A stretch of DNA of 64,000 nt, from NCBI GenBank assembly GCA_022827195.1, contig JAJDTL010000029.1, forward strand, positions 1 to 64,000. Reading direction: 5' to 3'. Below are positions 1 to 9,357 of the stretch, in pieces. The translations under genes and the position numbers were made by a program. This DNA comes from Caldilineaceae bacterium (lineage in GTDB: Bacteria; Chloroflexota; Anaerolineae; Caldilineales; Caldilineaceae). Every line of letters starts with the position of its first letter. The stretch's first letter is position 1. Below the pieces are notes generated by a model, which was not told the DNA's origin, ran no database searches, and was given only the letters and a program-made list of their open reading frames with translations.

Positions 1-1
1 C

Positions 2-439
2 TACAACTGCCCGCACGGCATCTTCTTTGATTATCGCAAGTCCGAGCCGGAGCTCTACGTGGCGGACAGGGCCAACGACCGCGTACAGGTCTACGACATG
101 GAGGGTGGATTCAGGCGGATGTTTGGTGACGGTTTTCTGAACACGCCCAGTTGTTTCGCGACACATGGCGATCTGATGATCATTGCCGAGCTTCGCGCCC
201 GCCTCGTGGTCACCGATTTAAACGATGAGCTGCTCACGTACCTCGGCGGCAACAAGCAGGTGTGCGACGTTGCGGGCTGGCCCAACAATGTAAACGAATC
301 GGGGCAGTCAATACGCACGAGCCACCTGGAGACGTGCAAGTTCAACAGCCCTCACGGCTTGGCTGCGGACGCCGACGGTAACCTGTATGTAGCCGAATGG
401 CTCATTGGGGGCAGGGTAACCAGACTGAATAGGGCTTAA
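2..439 (+). CDS. NHL-repeat / six-bladed beta-propeller protein, 5' partial
   Basis: The reading frame is open to the left window edge, so only the last 145 residues are present. Two NHL-type blades are visible: one around YVADRANDRVQVYD and a final one around CKFNSPHGLAADADGNLYVAE followed by RVTRL. These repeats fold as beta-propellers, as in NHL proteins and peptidyl-alpha-hydroxyglycine alpha-amidating-lyase-like proteins. The PHG motifs before each blade are typical of the lyase-like branch often annotated as 'peptidase' or '6-bladed beta-propeller'. No catalytic assignment can be made from this fragment. It is likely a single gene, since the next gene starts about 260 bases downstream. 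Confidence 0.75.
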   Translation, partial: YNCPHGIFFDYRKSEPELYVADRANDRVQVYDMEGGFRRMFGDGFLNTPSCFATHGDLMIIAELRARLVVTDLNDELLTYLGGNKQVCDVAGWPNNVNESGQSIRTSHLETCKFNSPHGLAADADGNLYVAEWLIGGRVTRLNRA

Positions 440-700
440 GCGCCCTGGGGACGCTTTGCGTCGCCGCCTGACAAACGAGAGTAAGCCACACATCCTACCG
501 GAATTCCAGCACGGTGGCAAGGGGGACTGCATGGTAATGGCGGTCCCCTTTCTGTATTTCTGAAGTTTCGCGCCAAGTTAGCGCGGCTTTTCCCCTCTTT
601 CCAATCCCTGCTATAGTATCCCGGACAGCGCAGACCGCTTAGCGCGGCCGCGCGACCACTCTGAAGACCCTGTCATACCGTGCACCAGGAAACAGACGGA

Positions 701-1849
701 ATGTCCTCTCACTCGATGCTCGGCGCATACGGCTCGTGGGCGGCTGCCCTTGCCGGTGAAGGGCCGAACTACCTCTCCTTCCGCCACACCCATTGGACGG
801 ACCCGTCCGCCTGGCGGCCTGCCGCACGGCGGCGTTTTCGCGAACGGCTGGCGATGCCAGACACGGGCGGCCCGCCGGAGGTACGGATTGAGCGGCAGCA
901 CGAGTATGACGGCCTGTGCGTAGAGACGCTCTCCTGGCAACTGCCATACGGGCCGCGCACGGCGGCCGTCCTGTTGAAGCCGGCCGACGCGCAGGGCCCG
1001 CTGCCCGGCGTGCTGGCCCTGCACGATCACGGCGGCCACAAGTTCCACGGCTGGCAGAAGATCACGCGCACGCAAGAGCAGCAGAACCCGGTCAACACCG
1101 AGCACCAGGCGCGCGCGTACGGCGGCGTACCTTGGGCCAACCGCCTCGCGCAGCGCGGCTATGCCGTACTCGTGCCCGATGCCTTCGCATTCGGCAGCCG
1201 CCGCATCCGCATCGCCGACGTTCCTCCGCATATCCGCGACGGGATGGACGCGGCCGAGTCGGATGACCCTGACTACATCGCGGCCTACAACCGCTGGGCG
1301 AGCAACCACGAATCGATCCTGGCGAAATCCCTGTTCAGCGCCGGCACGACCTGGGCGGGCGTCTGGCTGGCCGAGGACCTGCGCGCGCTGGACGTGCTCT
1401 GCGCCCGCGCAGACGTGGACCCGCGCCGTGTCGGCATCGGAGGACTGTCCGGCGGCGGGCTGCGCACAGTATATCTGGCCGGTCTTGACGACCGCGTGCG
1501 CTGTGCGGTCTGCGTCGGCATGATGACCACATGGCGCGACTATCTGCTCGATAAGAGCCACAGCCACACATGGATGATCTACGTACCGCACCTGCCGACC
1601 GAGATGGACTACCCGGACATTCTGGGGATGCGGACGCCGCTGCCGACTCTGGTCCAGAACAATAATGAGGACCCGCTCTTCACCCTTCCCGAGATGGAGC
1701 GGGCGGACGAGATACTGCGAGAGGTCTACGAGAAGGCCGACGCGCCGGACAACTACCGCTGCGCCTTCTACCCCGGCGATCACAAGTTCGACCTTGAGAT
1801 GCAGTCTGATGCGTTCGACTGGTTTGACCGCTGGCTGGCAGCATCCTGA
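701..1849 (+). CDS. Alpha/beta hydrolase, dienelactone hydrolase / acetyl-esterase-like
   Basis: A 382-residue serine hydrolase of the alpha/beta fold. The nucleophile elbow GGLSGGG carries the candidate Ser250. Asp324 (in NNEDPLF) and His361 (in PGDHKFD) complete a plausible triad. The oxyanion region is LALHDHGGHK near residue 110. The family includes dienelactone hydrolases and large acetyl-xylan-esterase-like enzymes of about 350-400 residues, so the length fits. No signal peptide is seen, so it is probably cytoplasmic. ATG at 701 is chosen because an AGGA lies 10 bases upstream; a GTG at 680 is also possible. The next gene is a CehA/McbA-type hydrolase, so a shared catabolic role is possible but unproven. 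Confidence 0.8.
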   Translation: MSSHSMLGAYGSWAAALAGEGPNYLSFRHTHWTDPSAWRPAARRRFRERLAMPDTGGPPEVRIERQHEYDGLCVETLSWQLPYGPRTAAVLLKPADAQGPLPGVLALHDHGGHKFHGWQKITRTQEQQNPVNTEHQARAYGGVPWANRLAQRGYAVLVPDAFAFGSRRIRIADVPPHIRDGMDAAESDDPDYIAAYNRWASNHESILAKSLFSAGTTWAGVWLAEDLRALDVLCARADVDPRRVGIGGLSGGGLRTVYLAGLDDRVRCAVCVGMMTTWRDYLLDKSHSHTWMIYVPHLPTEMDYPDILGMRTPLPTLVQNNNEDPLFTLPEMERADEILREVYEKADAPDNYRCAFYPGDHKFDLEMQSDAFDWFDRWLAAS

Positions 1850-1926
1850 CGCGACGATTCCGCAAGAGGTGACGAACGAGACCATTTCTTCAACTGCCGC
1901 GAGACTCGCCACAAACGGAGATTCCC

Positions 1927-2520
1927 ATGAATCCTGTCTCCCCGCACTTCACAACCGTAGATCTGTCGAAATCTTTCAATGCCCGCCGCGCCGAGCTGCC
2001 CGAGTCGCTGCGCATACCGGCGCCGCTGGCCGACAGAACCGGCACGGCCGACTTCAACGGCATCCCTTTCCAGCTGGGGGAAGCCGAAGGCCCCGCCGTC
2101 ATCCTGCTGGACGCCGAGCCGGTCCTCGTCGACCTGGGCGGCGCCCACGCCGCGCACGTCGTCTTTCTGCACGCGGTTGCCGACCGCATCACCAACTACC
2201 TTGACGGCTTCGCCGACTTCGCGCTCGACGGCAACGCGTTAGGAGATCATGTCTCCTCCTATATCTTCGAATATGAAGACGGCGCACGCCACGAAACCAG
2301 GATCCTGCGCCGTTTCGCCATCCAGCAGACGCGCAGCGTGTGGGGCGGCTCCCTTCGAACGAGTACGGTCGCGGTGAGACCCGCACCACCTCGGGACGCG
2401 AGCAGATGGGTGAGAGGATGTGGCTCTACGCGCTGGAAAATCCGCATCCCGAGCGGCCGATCCGCCGCCTGGTTCTGGAACCGCGCGATGAGAAATCGGC
2501 CGTTTACGCAGTCAGCCTGA
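1927..2520 (+). CDS. CehA/McbA-type metallohydrolase, N-terminal fragment (frameshifted)
   Basis: This frame starts at an ATG after a purine-rich stretch and reads sensibly to about residue 139 (…RFAIQQTRSVW). After that the translation turns into arginine/proline-rich sequence of poor quality until a stop. The sensible reading continues in another frame (2340-4415). The real product is therefore split by one or two frameshifts between about 2341 and 2380. The N-terminal part contains no recognisable catalytic motif; in related proteins this region precedes the beta-rich and PHP-like domains. Either a pseudogene or an assembly indel in the G-run at 2342-2345. Confidence 0.6.
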   Translation: MNPVSPHFTTVDLSKSFNARRAELPESLRIPAPLADRTGTADFNGIPFQLGEAEGPAVILLDAEPVLVDLGGAHAAHVVFLHAVADRITNYLDGFADFALDGNALGDHVSSYIFEYEDGARHETRILRRFAIQQTRSVWGGSLRTSTVAVRPAPPRDASRWVRGCGSTRWKIRIPSGRSAAWFWNRAMRNRPFTQSA

Positions 2521-4415
2521 CCGACCTGAGCGAACATCCTCTGCGCCCGGGCGTACGCAGCAAACTGCGCCTGACGCTGCCCGAGGGCGTCGAATTCAAC
2601 GCCCTTGACGAATACGAAGACCTCGCCATCGACCTTGGCTGCGTCATCTCCGCCCGCGCCGCGCTCGATTATGACCGCGAGCGCTGGCTGGGCGACGAAG
2701 CCAATGTTCAGCCGGCCGTCTCCCAGCGCGATCTGATCGTAGAGTACAGCGCGCATCCCCAGGCTTGGCTGCATGTCGGCGTCGACGCCGACGAACCGAT
2801 CGTCTACGACCTGGCGCGCCTCGCTGACGGCCAGCCTTCGGACGGCATCGCCGCGGTTCAGCCGGCCCACCGGCTTGTCAACGTACGGGTGGTGCAGAAG
2901 GGGACGAACAACCTCGTTCCGGTGCGCATCCACTTTCACGGCGCGGACGGCGAATATCTGCCGCCGCGCGGCCGCCATCGCAAGGTCAATCCCCACTGGT
3001 TCGAGGACAACTACGGCGAGTTCGTCAACAGCCGCAACCAGTACGGCTACATCGACGGCCATTGCGAGGTGGACATGCCCCTGGGCGACGTCTACGTCGA
3101 GATCACCAAGGGCTACGAGACCGCGCCGATCCGCCGCCAGGTCACGATCGCGGCGGACACCGATGAACTGGTCTTCGAGCTGGAACGCGTGCTGCCCTGG
3201 CGGGAGAAGGGCTGGGTGACCGCCGATACCCACGTCCACTTCCTCAGCCCCTCGACCGCGCTGTTGGAGGGGCAGGCCGAGGACGTCCATGTCGTCAATC
3301 TTCTCGCCAGCCAGTGGGGCGAGATGTACAGCAATGTCAGCGATTTCGACGGCAAGACGACCTTCGGCGCGCGCGAGTTCGGCGGCGACGGCGAGTTTCT
3401 GGTGCGGGTCGGCACCGAGAATCGGATGCAGATCCTCGGCCACATCTCGCTGCTGGGCTACAACGGCCCGATGATCCACCCCCTGTGCAGCGGCGGACCG
3501 ACCGAATCGGCCCTGGGCGATCCGCAGGAGGTGGTGATGGCCGAATGGGCGCAGCGCTGCATCGACCAGGGCGGGCTCGTCGTGCTGCCGCACGCGCCCA
3601 ATCCGCAGCTGGAACGGGCGGCCGACATCGTCCTCGGGCTCGTCCACGCGATCGAGATGATGACATTCAATCCCTGCGACCGCGAGTTGAACCCCTACGG
3701 CATTGCCGACTGGTACCGCTATCTCAATCTGGGCTATCAGCTGCCGATTGTGGGCGGTTCCGACAAGATGGCGGCCTCTTCGCAGCTGGGCGGCGTCCGC
3801 ACATACGCGCACCTGGGCGACCGGGAGTTCAGCTACGAGAACTGGATGGCCGCGGTGCAGGCGGGCAACACCTTCATGACGATTGGCCCGCTGACCGAGT
3901 TGACCGTCGAGGGCGTTGTGCCGGGGGGACAGGTGCAGCTGCCGGCCGGCGGGGGAAGCGTTGGCGTCGAATGGCGGGTCGAGGCGGTGCAGCCGCCGAT
4001 TCAGCAGGTGGAGGTTATCCAGGGCGGGCTGGTCGTCGACCAGGTCGACGTCGGCGGTCGGTTGAGCGCGTCGGGCAGCGTTCAGGTGCCGGTCACGGCT
4101 TCATCGTGGATCGCGCTGCGCGTGCGCGGCAGCTATGTCGGCACGGAGGGCGAGATCGCAGCCCACACGAGCGCGGTGCAAACGCTCGTAGCCGACAGCC
4201 CGCTTTTCAACCAGCCGGACGCCTCCGCGGTGCTGGAACAGATCGAGGGCGCGATCGCCTATGTCGACACGATCGCGCCGCGGCCGCACGCCCAGCGCTT
4301 CCGCGAGATGCGCGCGGTGCTCGAAGCGGCCCACAACCGCCTGCATCAGCGTATGCACGCGCACGGCGTCTACCACGAGCACACGCCGCTGCACGGCCAC
4401 GGAGATGGGGCGTAG
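2340..4415 (+). CDS. CehA/McbA family metallohydrolase (main fragment)
   Basis: This frame gives 691 residues, with the first internal ATG at 2406. The sequence is coherent from about GERMWLYALENPHP onward. A PHP-like metal-binding motif TADTHVHFLSP has His298 and His300, followed by the EDVHVVNLLASQWGE region typical of the CehA/McbA family. Known members hydrolyse carbamates such as carbaryl, but many homologues have unknown substrates. The C-terminal 150 residues look like a beta-sandwich plus a short helical tail rich in His. The upstream part of the protein lies in a different frame (1927-2343), so translation as written probably lacks a proper N-terminus. Family call is confident; substrate is unknown. 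Confidence 0.75.
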   Translation: MGRLPSNEYGRGETRTTSGREQMGERMWLYALENPHPERPIRRLVLEPRDEKSAVYAVSLTDLSEHPLRPGVRSKLRLTLPEGVEFNALDEYEDLAIDLGCVISARAALDYDRERWLGDEANVQPAVSQRDLIVEYSAHPQAWLHVGVDADEPIVYDLARLADGQPSDGIAAVQPAHRLVNVRVVQKGTNNLVPVRIHFHGADGEYLPPRGRHRKVNPHWFEDNYGEFVNSRNQYGYIDGHCEVDMPLGDVYVEITKGYETAPIRRQVTIAADTDELVFELERVLPWREKGWVTADTHVHFLSPSTALLEGQAEDVHVVNLLASQWGEMYSNVSDFDGKTTFGAREFGGDGEFLVRVGTENRMQILGHISLLGYNGPMIHPLCSGGPTESALGDPQEVVMAEWAQRCIDQGGLVVLPHAPNPQLERAADIVLGLVHAIEMMTFNPCDRELNPYGIADWYRYLNLGYQLPIVGGSDKMAASSQLGGVRTYAHLGDREFSYENWMAAVQAGNTFMTIGPLTELTVEGVVPGGQVQLPAGGGSVGVEWRVEAVQPPIQQVEVIQGGLVVDQVDVGGRLSASGSVQVPVTASSWIALRVRGSYVGTEGEIAAHTSAVQTLVADSPLFNQPDASAVLEQIEGAIAYVDTIAPRPHAQRFREMRAVLEAAHNRLHQRMHAHGVYHEHTPLHGHGDGA

Positions 4416-4916
4416 AGCGGGACATTTGCATGTAAACCGGGAGAGTTTTCTACTTATTGTCACGTTCTTTGGTTCAGAATTCCGACAAGTTTGGCTTACA
4501 GATTTTGATGCGCATGCACTGCGGCGCCGGTCAGTGCGGTGCGGAAAATTCGGGCCCTCATGTCATCCCTCATGTCATACTGTGAGAGACGCTTCCGGCT
4601 GCGCGGCCGATAGGCAGCCGTACTGACAGATGAAGGGAGCGTGAGCGGCTGTCTCTTCTGCCGTTCTGGCAAGCTCCCGTTTGCCTTGCGCCGCCATCTT
4701 GTCGGTCTTTCGGTCGATATCGCCTGCGAACGGGGATGGTCTTGACCTGTGCAACGGCGATCGGTCCAAGAGTGCCGAGGCAGCGGGCGTGTCGCCGCAC
4801 TATAATTCTGTTTGCGAAGGGCAATGGGCCGTCGGATTCTTGAACGGGGCCGTGTCTCTCGCGGCTGCCGTAAACCGGGACCATCTGACGAGAGGATTGT
4901 GAAGGATGCGTAGAAG
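4416..4916. other. Non-coding interval before the octaheme cytochrome gene
   Basis: About 500 bases without a convincing gene. The frames open here are antisense continuations of neighbouring genes and show no recognisable domain. A 10-base direct repeat (CTCATGTCAT) occurs twice, at 4557 and 4569. No clear sigma-70 promoter or terminator could be assigned. Confidence 0.5.
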
Positions 4917-6227
4917 TTGACGGAACGTCCTGAAGCACCGTCGATGCGCGGCGCGCGCGTTCTGATCGTCGGCCTGACCGCCGTGGTCGTCGTGCTCGCG
5001 CTCGCGCTCGTTATCATGACGATTGGGCGCTTCGCGACGCCGGTGGCATTCGACGAACCCGCAGAAGTGAACGTCTTGGCCACCAGCGACGACGAGTGCG
5101 TGACCTGTCACTTTCAGCAGACGCCGGGCATTGTCGAGCAGTACGGACACAGCACCATGGCCGCTGCAGGCGTGACCTGCCAGAACTGTCACGTCGTCGA
5201 TGAAGGGTATCCGGGCTCGGTGCCGCACGAAGGTGTGTTTGTGCTGAGCGAGCCGACCACCGCGATGTGCCAAAACTGTCATGTTCAGGAGGTGGCGCAG
5301 TTCAACCAAAGCCGTCACGGTCTGCCTGCCTATGTTGCATACGCCGGCGATGCGGGCCTGACAACCCTCCAGGCCCAGATGTACGCTTCGATTCCCGAGG
5401 ACGGAAGCGACCCCGAAGCCAGTCGGGCGCGCAACGCCCTGCACCAGCTGGAGGGGGAAGCGATCACCCGCTTTGCCTGCGAAAGCTGCCATGACATCGG
5501 CAAACCGGCCGACGACGGCTCGGTCGGGCAGTGCAGCAGCTGCCATCTGCGGCATGAGTTCAGCCTGGAGCAGGCGCGCAAGCCCGAGACCTGCAACTAC
5601 TGCCACATCGGCCCGGACCATCCGCAGTGGGAGATCTACCAGGAGTCTCCCCACGGCATCGCCTACGCAACCGGGGGAGACAGCTGGCACTGGGAGGCTG
5701 AGCCGGGAACGCTGACCGCGGCCGATTTTCCGGCCCCGACCTGCGCCACCTGCCACATGAGCGGATTCGGCAGCGCGGGCACGACGCACGACATCGGCGA
5801 TCGCCTGACCTGGTTCCTGTACGCGCCGGTCAGCAGCCGTCGGCCTGCCTGGCAGGACAACAAGGTGCGGATGCAGGGCGTCTGCCGTGAATGCCACAAC
5901 CAGAACTTCATCACCGAGTTCTACGCCGCGGCCGACGCTGCGACAGAGCAGGTCAACGCCTGGGTTGAGGAAAGCAACGAGCTGATTGCGCCTCTGCGGG
6001 AGCACGGCCTTCTGACCGCGGCACCCTTTGACGAACCGATCGACTTTACGCATTTCAACCTGTGGCACCACTGGGGCCGTACCGCCAAGTTCGGCGTGTG
6101 GATGCAGGGGCCCGACTATGTGCAATGGCACGGCGCGTATGAGATCCTGCATGATATGGCCGAACTGCGGGTCCAGGTGCGGGAGAAGCTGGATGAGGCC
6201 GGTCTTGGCCCCGCGCCGTCGGAATAG
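4917..6227 (+). CDS. Octaheme c-type cytochrome, hydroxylamine oxidoreductase (HAO) family
   Basis: The 436-residue protein has an N-terminal membrane anchor or uncleaved signal (about residues 14-36) and then eight CxxCH haem-binding motifs in order: CVTCH, CQNCH, CQNCH, CESCH, CSSCH, CNYCH, CATCH, CRECH. The CNYCHIGPDHPQWEIY segment and the C-terminal FGVWMQGPDYVQWHG segment match the HAO family. Members oxidise hydroxylamine or hydrazine or reduce nitrite/hydroxylamine at an active-site haem outside the cytoplasmic membrane. Whether this one has the Tyr cross-link that favours oxidation cannot be judged here. The start is TTG at 4917; ATG at 4944 is an alternative. A membrane protein gene follows after 11 bases, probably its quinone-side partner. 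Confidence 0.88.
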   Translation: MTERPEAPSMRGARVLIVGLTAVVVVLALALVIMTIGRFATPVAFDEPAEVNVLATSDDECVTCHFQQTPGIVEQYGHSTMAAAGVTCQNCHVVDEGYPGSVPHEGVFVLSEPTTAMCQNCHVQEVAQFNQSRHGLPAYVAYAGDAGLTTLQAQMYASIPEDGSDPEASRARNALHQLEGEAITRFACESCHDIGKPADDGSVGQCSSCHLRHEFSLEQARKPETCNYCHIGPDHPQWEIYQESPHGIAYATGGDSWHWEAEPGTLTAADFPAPTCATCHMSGFGSAGTTHDIGDRLTWFLYAPVSSRRPAWQDNKVRMQGVCRECHNQNFITEFYAAADAATEQVNAWVEESNELIAPLREHGLLTAAPFDEPIDFTHFNLWHHWGRTAKFGVWMQGPDYVQWHGAYEILHDMAELRVQVREKLDEAGLGPAPSE

Positions 6228-6238
6228 CCGGTCGAACC

Positions 6239-7240
6239 GTGGCTGAAGCCCGGCGGGACCGGAACGGGGCGGGCAGTTCGTCAATTGCGTCCGCTGGAGG
6301 GGGCTGGCCGCGCAGCACCGTAGGCCGGGCGCACGGGCTGCTGGGACGTTATTTTTCGCGCGACAGGCTGCCGCAGACGCGCGATCAGCTGATGCTGGCG
6401 ATGGTCGCACTCAACGAGCTGTTCCTGGGGCTTGAGGTCTACCTGGCCCACGGCGCGAACGGCACCATCGTTGCGAACGAATGGCTCCCCATCTACTACG
6501 GCGTAAGCAGCGGCATTCTTCTGATACTGGCGGGCCTGATTTCCACGCGACGCAGGACGGCGGCGTCGGTCCTCGCTACTGCAACGCTGATTGGCAGCGC
6601 CGCGGTCGGTTTTCTTGGCGTCTACTTTCACCTGGCGCGCGCCATATTGCCGTCGGCGCCGGCAGGCGCGCGGCTGACTCTGAACCTGCTGGTTTGGGCG
6701 CCGCCCGTTTTGGGCCCCCTCGCCTATGCCCTGGCCGGGCTGCTGGGCATCAGCGCGGCGTGGGAGGAGTCGCCGCCTGCGAGCGGCCGGCTCGTGATCT
6801 TCGGGCAGCATGCGATCAGCCTCCCCTATAGCAAGACGCGGGCCTTTATCTTCACGGTTGGCATGGGCACACTGGCGGCCCTTGTCAGCAGTGTCCTCGA
6901 CCACGCCCGCGCCGGCTTTGCCGGCGGGTGGCTCTGGTATGCGGCTGCTGTGGGTGTATTCGGCACGGTCGTTCCGGTGGCATTTGCAGCGATGGACACC
7001 CCTTCGCGTATGGACGTAGCTGTCTATGCGGCTGCCATGCTCCTGCTGATCGCGACCGGTGTGGCTGGTTCGATACTGCATGTGCGAGCCGACCTGGTCT
7101 TCGAATACACCGTTGTAATCGAGCGGTTTCTGCGCGGCGCACCGCCGCTGGCGCCTCTGCTCTTTTCCAATATGGGCATGCTGGGGCTGCTCGCTTTGCT
7201 TGACGCCGAATATCTGCAGAAACTGAGAGGGAAGCTATGA
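6239..7240 (+). CDS. Polytopic membrane protein, putative partner of the octaheme cytochrome
   Basis: The 333-residue product has about eight hydrophobic segments (roughly 49-70, 80-101, 106-130, 145-173, 200-223, 229-252, 259-282, 302-323) after a charged, glycine-rich 45-residue N-terminus. It starts with GTG 11 bases after the cytochrome stop, so the two are very likely co-transcribed. No CxxCH, iron-sulfur or known quinol-oxidase signature is seen, and I do not recognise the family. Position alone suggests that it anchors the extracytoplasmic octaheme protein or exchanges electrons between it and the quinone pool. Confidence 0.65.
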   Translation: MAEARRDRNGAGSSSIASAGGGWPRSTVGRAHGLLGRYFSRDRLPQTRDQLMLAMVALNELFLGLEVYLAHGANGTIVANEWLPIYYGVSSGILLILAGLISTRRRTAASVLATATLIGSAAVGFLGVYFHLARAILPSAPAGARLTLNLLVWAPPVLGPLAYALAGLLGISAAWEESPPASGRLVIFGQHAISLPYSKTRAFIFTVGMGTLAALVSSVLDHARAGFAGGWLWYAAAVGVFGTVVPVAFAAMDTPSRMDVAVYAAAMLLLIATGVAGSILHVRADLVFEYTVVIERFLRGAPPLAPLLFSNMGMLGLLALLDAEYLQKLRGKL

Positions 7241-7658
7241 TTGGCCCCGGTCGATGGACCACGAACTGGGAAAGTCGAGTCGCATTCAGACGGATAGCGC
7301 GACCGATTCTTGTTGGCAAGGGCCGGTCTTCTGCCCTCAGAGCAAGAAGCGCTCTTCAGCCGGCGTGCGACAGGGGAGACATTGACTGAACGTCTTGCTG
7401 CCTGCCAGCGAAATACAAGACTAGCAAGCTGCCGTGTGTGGCCGCCGTTTCCTGGCCATCGAACCGCCCCTCCCAAGGCTTGTGGAATTGCTCTACTATA
7501 CCTTGGCTTGTGATCCAGATTTTGGGGTCCCCATTTCAGTCCTCTCGCATAAAGATACGATTGCCCCAGGGCGTAGCGGCGGCGAGTCATCGTCCCCACA
7601 AACTCGTGGTACAATGCAGCGGCTGGAGAGAATCACAACTGGAAGCGAGGAAAGCGTC
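7241..7658. other. Non-coding interval
   Basis: About 420 bases between the membrane protein and the following oxidoreductase. Open frames here are in-frame upstream extensions or antisense shadows with no domain. No tRNA-like, terminator or clear promoter structure was recognised. Confidence 0.45.
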
Positions 7659-8654
7659 ATGCCCAAAATCCGCTGGGGGATCGTCGGTTGCGGAGACGTC
7701 TGTGAGGTCAAGAGCGGACCCGGCCTGTACAAAGCCGAAGACTCTGCGCTCGTGGCCGTGATGCGCCGCAACGGGGAGCTCGCGGCCGACTATGCCCGCC
7801 GCCACGGCGTGGCCCGTTGGTACGACGACGGCGACAGGCTGATCAACGACCCGGAGGTGGACGCAGTCTACGTCGCCACGCCGCCGGACACGCATATGGA
7901 GTACACCTGCAAGGCGGCCGCGGCCGGCAAGCCGGTCTACGTGGAAAAGCCGATGGCACGCGATTACGACGAATGCCAGACGATGATGCGCGCCTGCGAA
8001 GCGGCCGGCGTACCGCTGTGGGTCGGCTACTACCGGCGGCGGCTGCCAAAGTTTCTGAAAGTACAGGAGCTGCTGGAACAGGGCGCGATCGGCGAAGTAC
8101 GCTCGGTCCTGGTCCGATTCTACGGACAGCCCAAGCCTACCGACGCCTTTCCCGACCTGCTCGGGTGGCGCGTCGACCCGGAGATCGCCGGCGCCGGCCT
8201 TTTCCTCGATCTGGGCTCCCATATGCTGGACATTCTCGACTATTTCCTCGGCCCCATCAGCCGCGTGCAGGGCTTCGCGGCCAACCAGGCGGGCCTCTAC
8301 GACGCCGAGGACATCGTCAGCGGGAGCTTCACGTTCGAGTCCGGCGTGCAGGGCACCGGTACGTGGATGTTCACCGGTTTCGAGAACCTGGACTGGACCG
8401 AGATCGAAGGCTCGAAGGGCCGCATCGGTTACGTCTGCTTCGACGCCAGTCCCATCGTCCTGACGACCGCCGCCGGCGCGCAGGAGATCGCGGTAACCCA
8501 GCCGGACCACGTACACCAACCCCTCATCCAGACGATCGTCGACGAGCTGAACGGCCGCGGGCACTGCCCCAGCACCGGCATCAGCGGCGCGCGCACATCC
8601 TGGGTGATGGACCAGATGCTGGCAGAGTACCGGCAAGCCGCCGGGGCCCAATAG
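7659..8654 (+). CDS. Gfo/Idh/MocA family NAD(P)-dependent oxidoreductase
   Basis: A 331-residue two-domain oxidoreductase. The N-terminal Rossmann fold begins with WGIVGCGDVCEV (GxGxxx dinucleotide loop, about residues 6-15). The family signature EKPMA gives Glu96-Lys97-Pro98, where the lysine is the usual catalytic/cofactor residue. The C-terminal domain contains LDLGSHMLDILDYFLG, typical of substrate binding in this family. Members oxidise or reduce sugars, inositols and their derivatives; the substrate here is unknown. ATG at 7659 is chosen because GAGG lies eight bases upstream and because it begins exactly at the Rossmann strand; the longer upstream frame is not conserved-looking. Confidence 0.9.
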   Translation: MPKIRWGIVGCGDVCEVKSGPGLYKAEDSALVAVMRRNGELAADYARRHGVARWYDDGDRLINDPEVDAVYVATPPDTHMEYTCKAAAAGKPVYVEKPMARDYDECQTMMRACEAAGVPLWVGYYRRRLPKFLKVQELLEQGAIGEVRSVLVRFYGQPKPTDAFPDLLGWRVDPEIAGAGLFLDLGSHMLDILDYFLGPISRVQGFAANQAGLYDAEDIVSGSFTFESGVQGTGTWMFTGFENLDWTEIEGSKGRIGYVCFDASPIVLTTAAGAQEIAVTQPDHVHQPLIQTIVDELNGRGHCPSTGISGARTSWVMDQMLAEYRQAAGAQ

Positions 8655-8666
8655 CTGGAAGGGGAC

Positions 8667-9161
8667 ATGATGCTCAGGATGATCTTCTGTACCCTTCTCT
8701 TGGCAGCCTGTGTCGCCATCCCTGCTGATCCGCCCGGTGTCGACGAGAAGAGCGCGGCGCATGATCCGGAGGCGTTCACGCTGGATTTCGTTGGTTCAGC
8801 CGTCGATTATTACAGGACATACGGACTGAAAAAGACAGTAGCGTATTTCAGCTCCAGCGAGAGTGTTCGGGACCAGTGGTACGTCTTCATCATCGGAGAG
8901 GATGGATACACCATTGCCCATCCGGAGCCCGCCAGCATCGGACGGGACCCGAATGAACGGGTTGACCCGACTGGATACTTCTACGGGGACGACATTCTGT
9001 CGGCGGACGAGGAGGGGAAATGGGTCCACTACGTGCGAAGGAGTCCTGAGACGGGAGGACTGCATCAGAAACACACCTGGGTAATCCGCTATGACGGGCT
9101 GATCTTTGGCTCGGGGTGGTACGAGGAGGAAGAGATCGAGGTTGAAGCGTCCTCCGGCTGA
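8667..9161 (+). CDS. Small lipoprotein with Cache-like sensor domain
   Basis: The 164-residue protein starts with a short lipoprotein signal peptide whose lipobox is LAAC, with Cys15 as the lipidation site. The mature part (FYYRTYGLKKTVAYF-like segment, then WYVFIIGEDGYTIAHPEPASIGRD and WVIRYDGLIFGSGWYE) resembles a single Cache domain, an extracytoplasmic small-ligand sensor fold. There is no attached kinase, chemoreceptor or cyclase module, so it would act as a free-standing, membrane-tethered binding protein. It starts 12 bases after the oxidoreductase stop and may share its transcript. Confidence 0.65.
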   Translation: MMLRMIFCTLLLAACVAIPADPPGVDEKSAAHDPEAFTLDFVGSAVDYYRTYGLKKTVAYFSSSESVRDQWYVFIIGEDGYTIAHPEPASIGRDPNERVDPTGYFYGDDILSADEEGKWVHYVRRSPETGGLHQKHTWVIRYDGLIFGSGWYEEEEIEVEASSG

Positions 9162-9357
9162 CTACTCGGAACCGCGGGCCCGTTCCCAGGTGAGCGCCAA
9201 CCAGGCAAACAATGTCGATTGCAGGATGGGACATCCGGCCAGGGGCAGCGGCCGGTGGGACCGGGTCGGCGAGAAGCGGCGAACAGGTTGGAAGAGGCGG
9301 TTGATCGGAGTAGACGGGCAGTAGAATTCAGAATCTCCAAACACAGAGCCAGGAACA

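Noticed and set aside
2341..2380. Programmed ribosomal frameshift in the CehA/McbA-type gene
   Set aside because: Two shifts would be needed within 40 bases, and no slippery heptamer or pseudoknot-like element is visible.
2259..3812. A 517-residue minus-strand open frame
   Set aside because: It lies antisense to the CehA/McbA-type gene, has no domain, and arises from GC-rich third positions.
4800..6410. A 536-residue minus-strand open frame
   Set aside because: Antisense to the octaheme cytochrome gene, whose eight CxxCH motifs prove the plus strand is coding.
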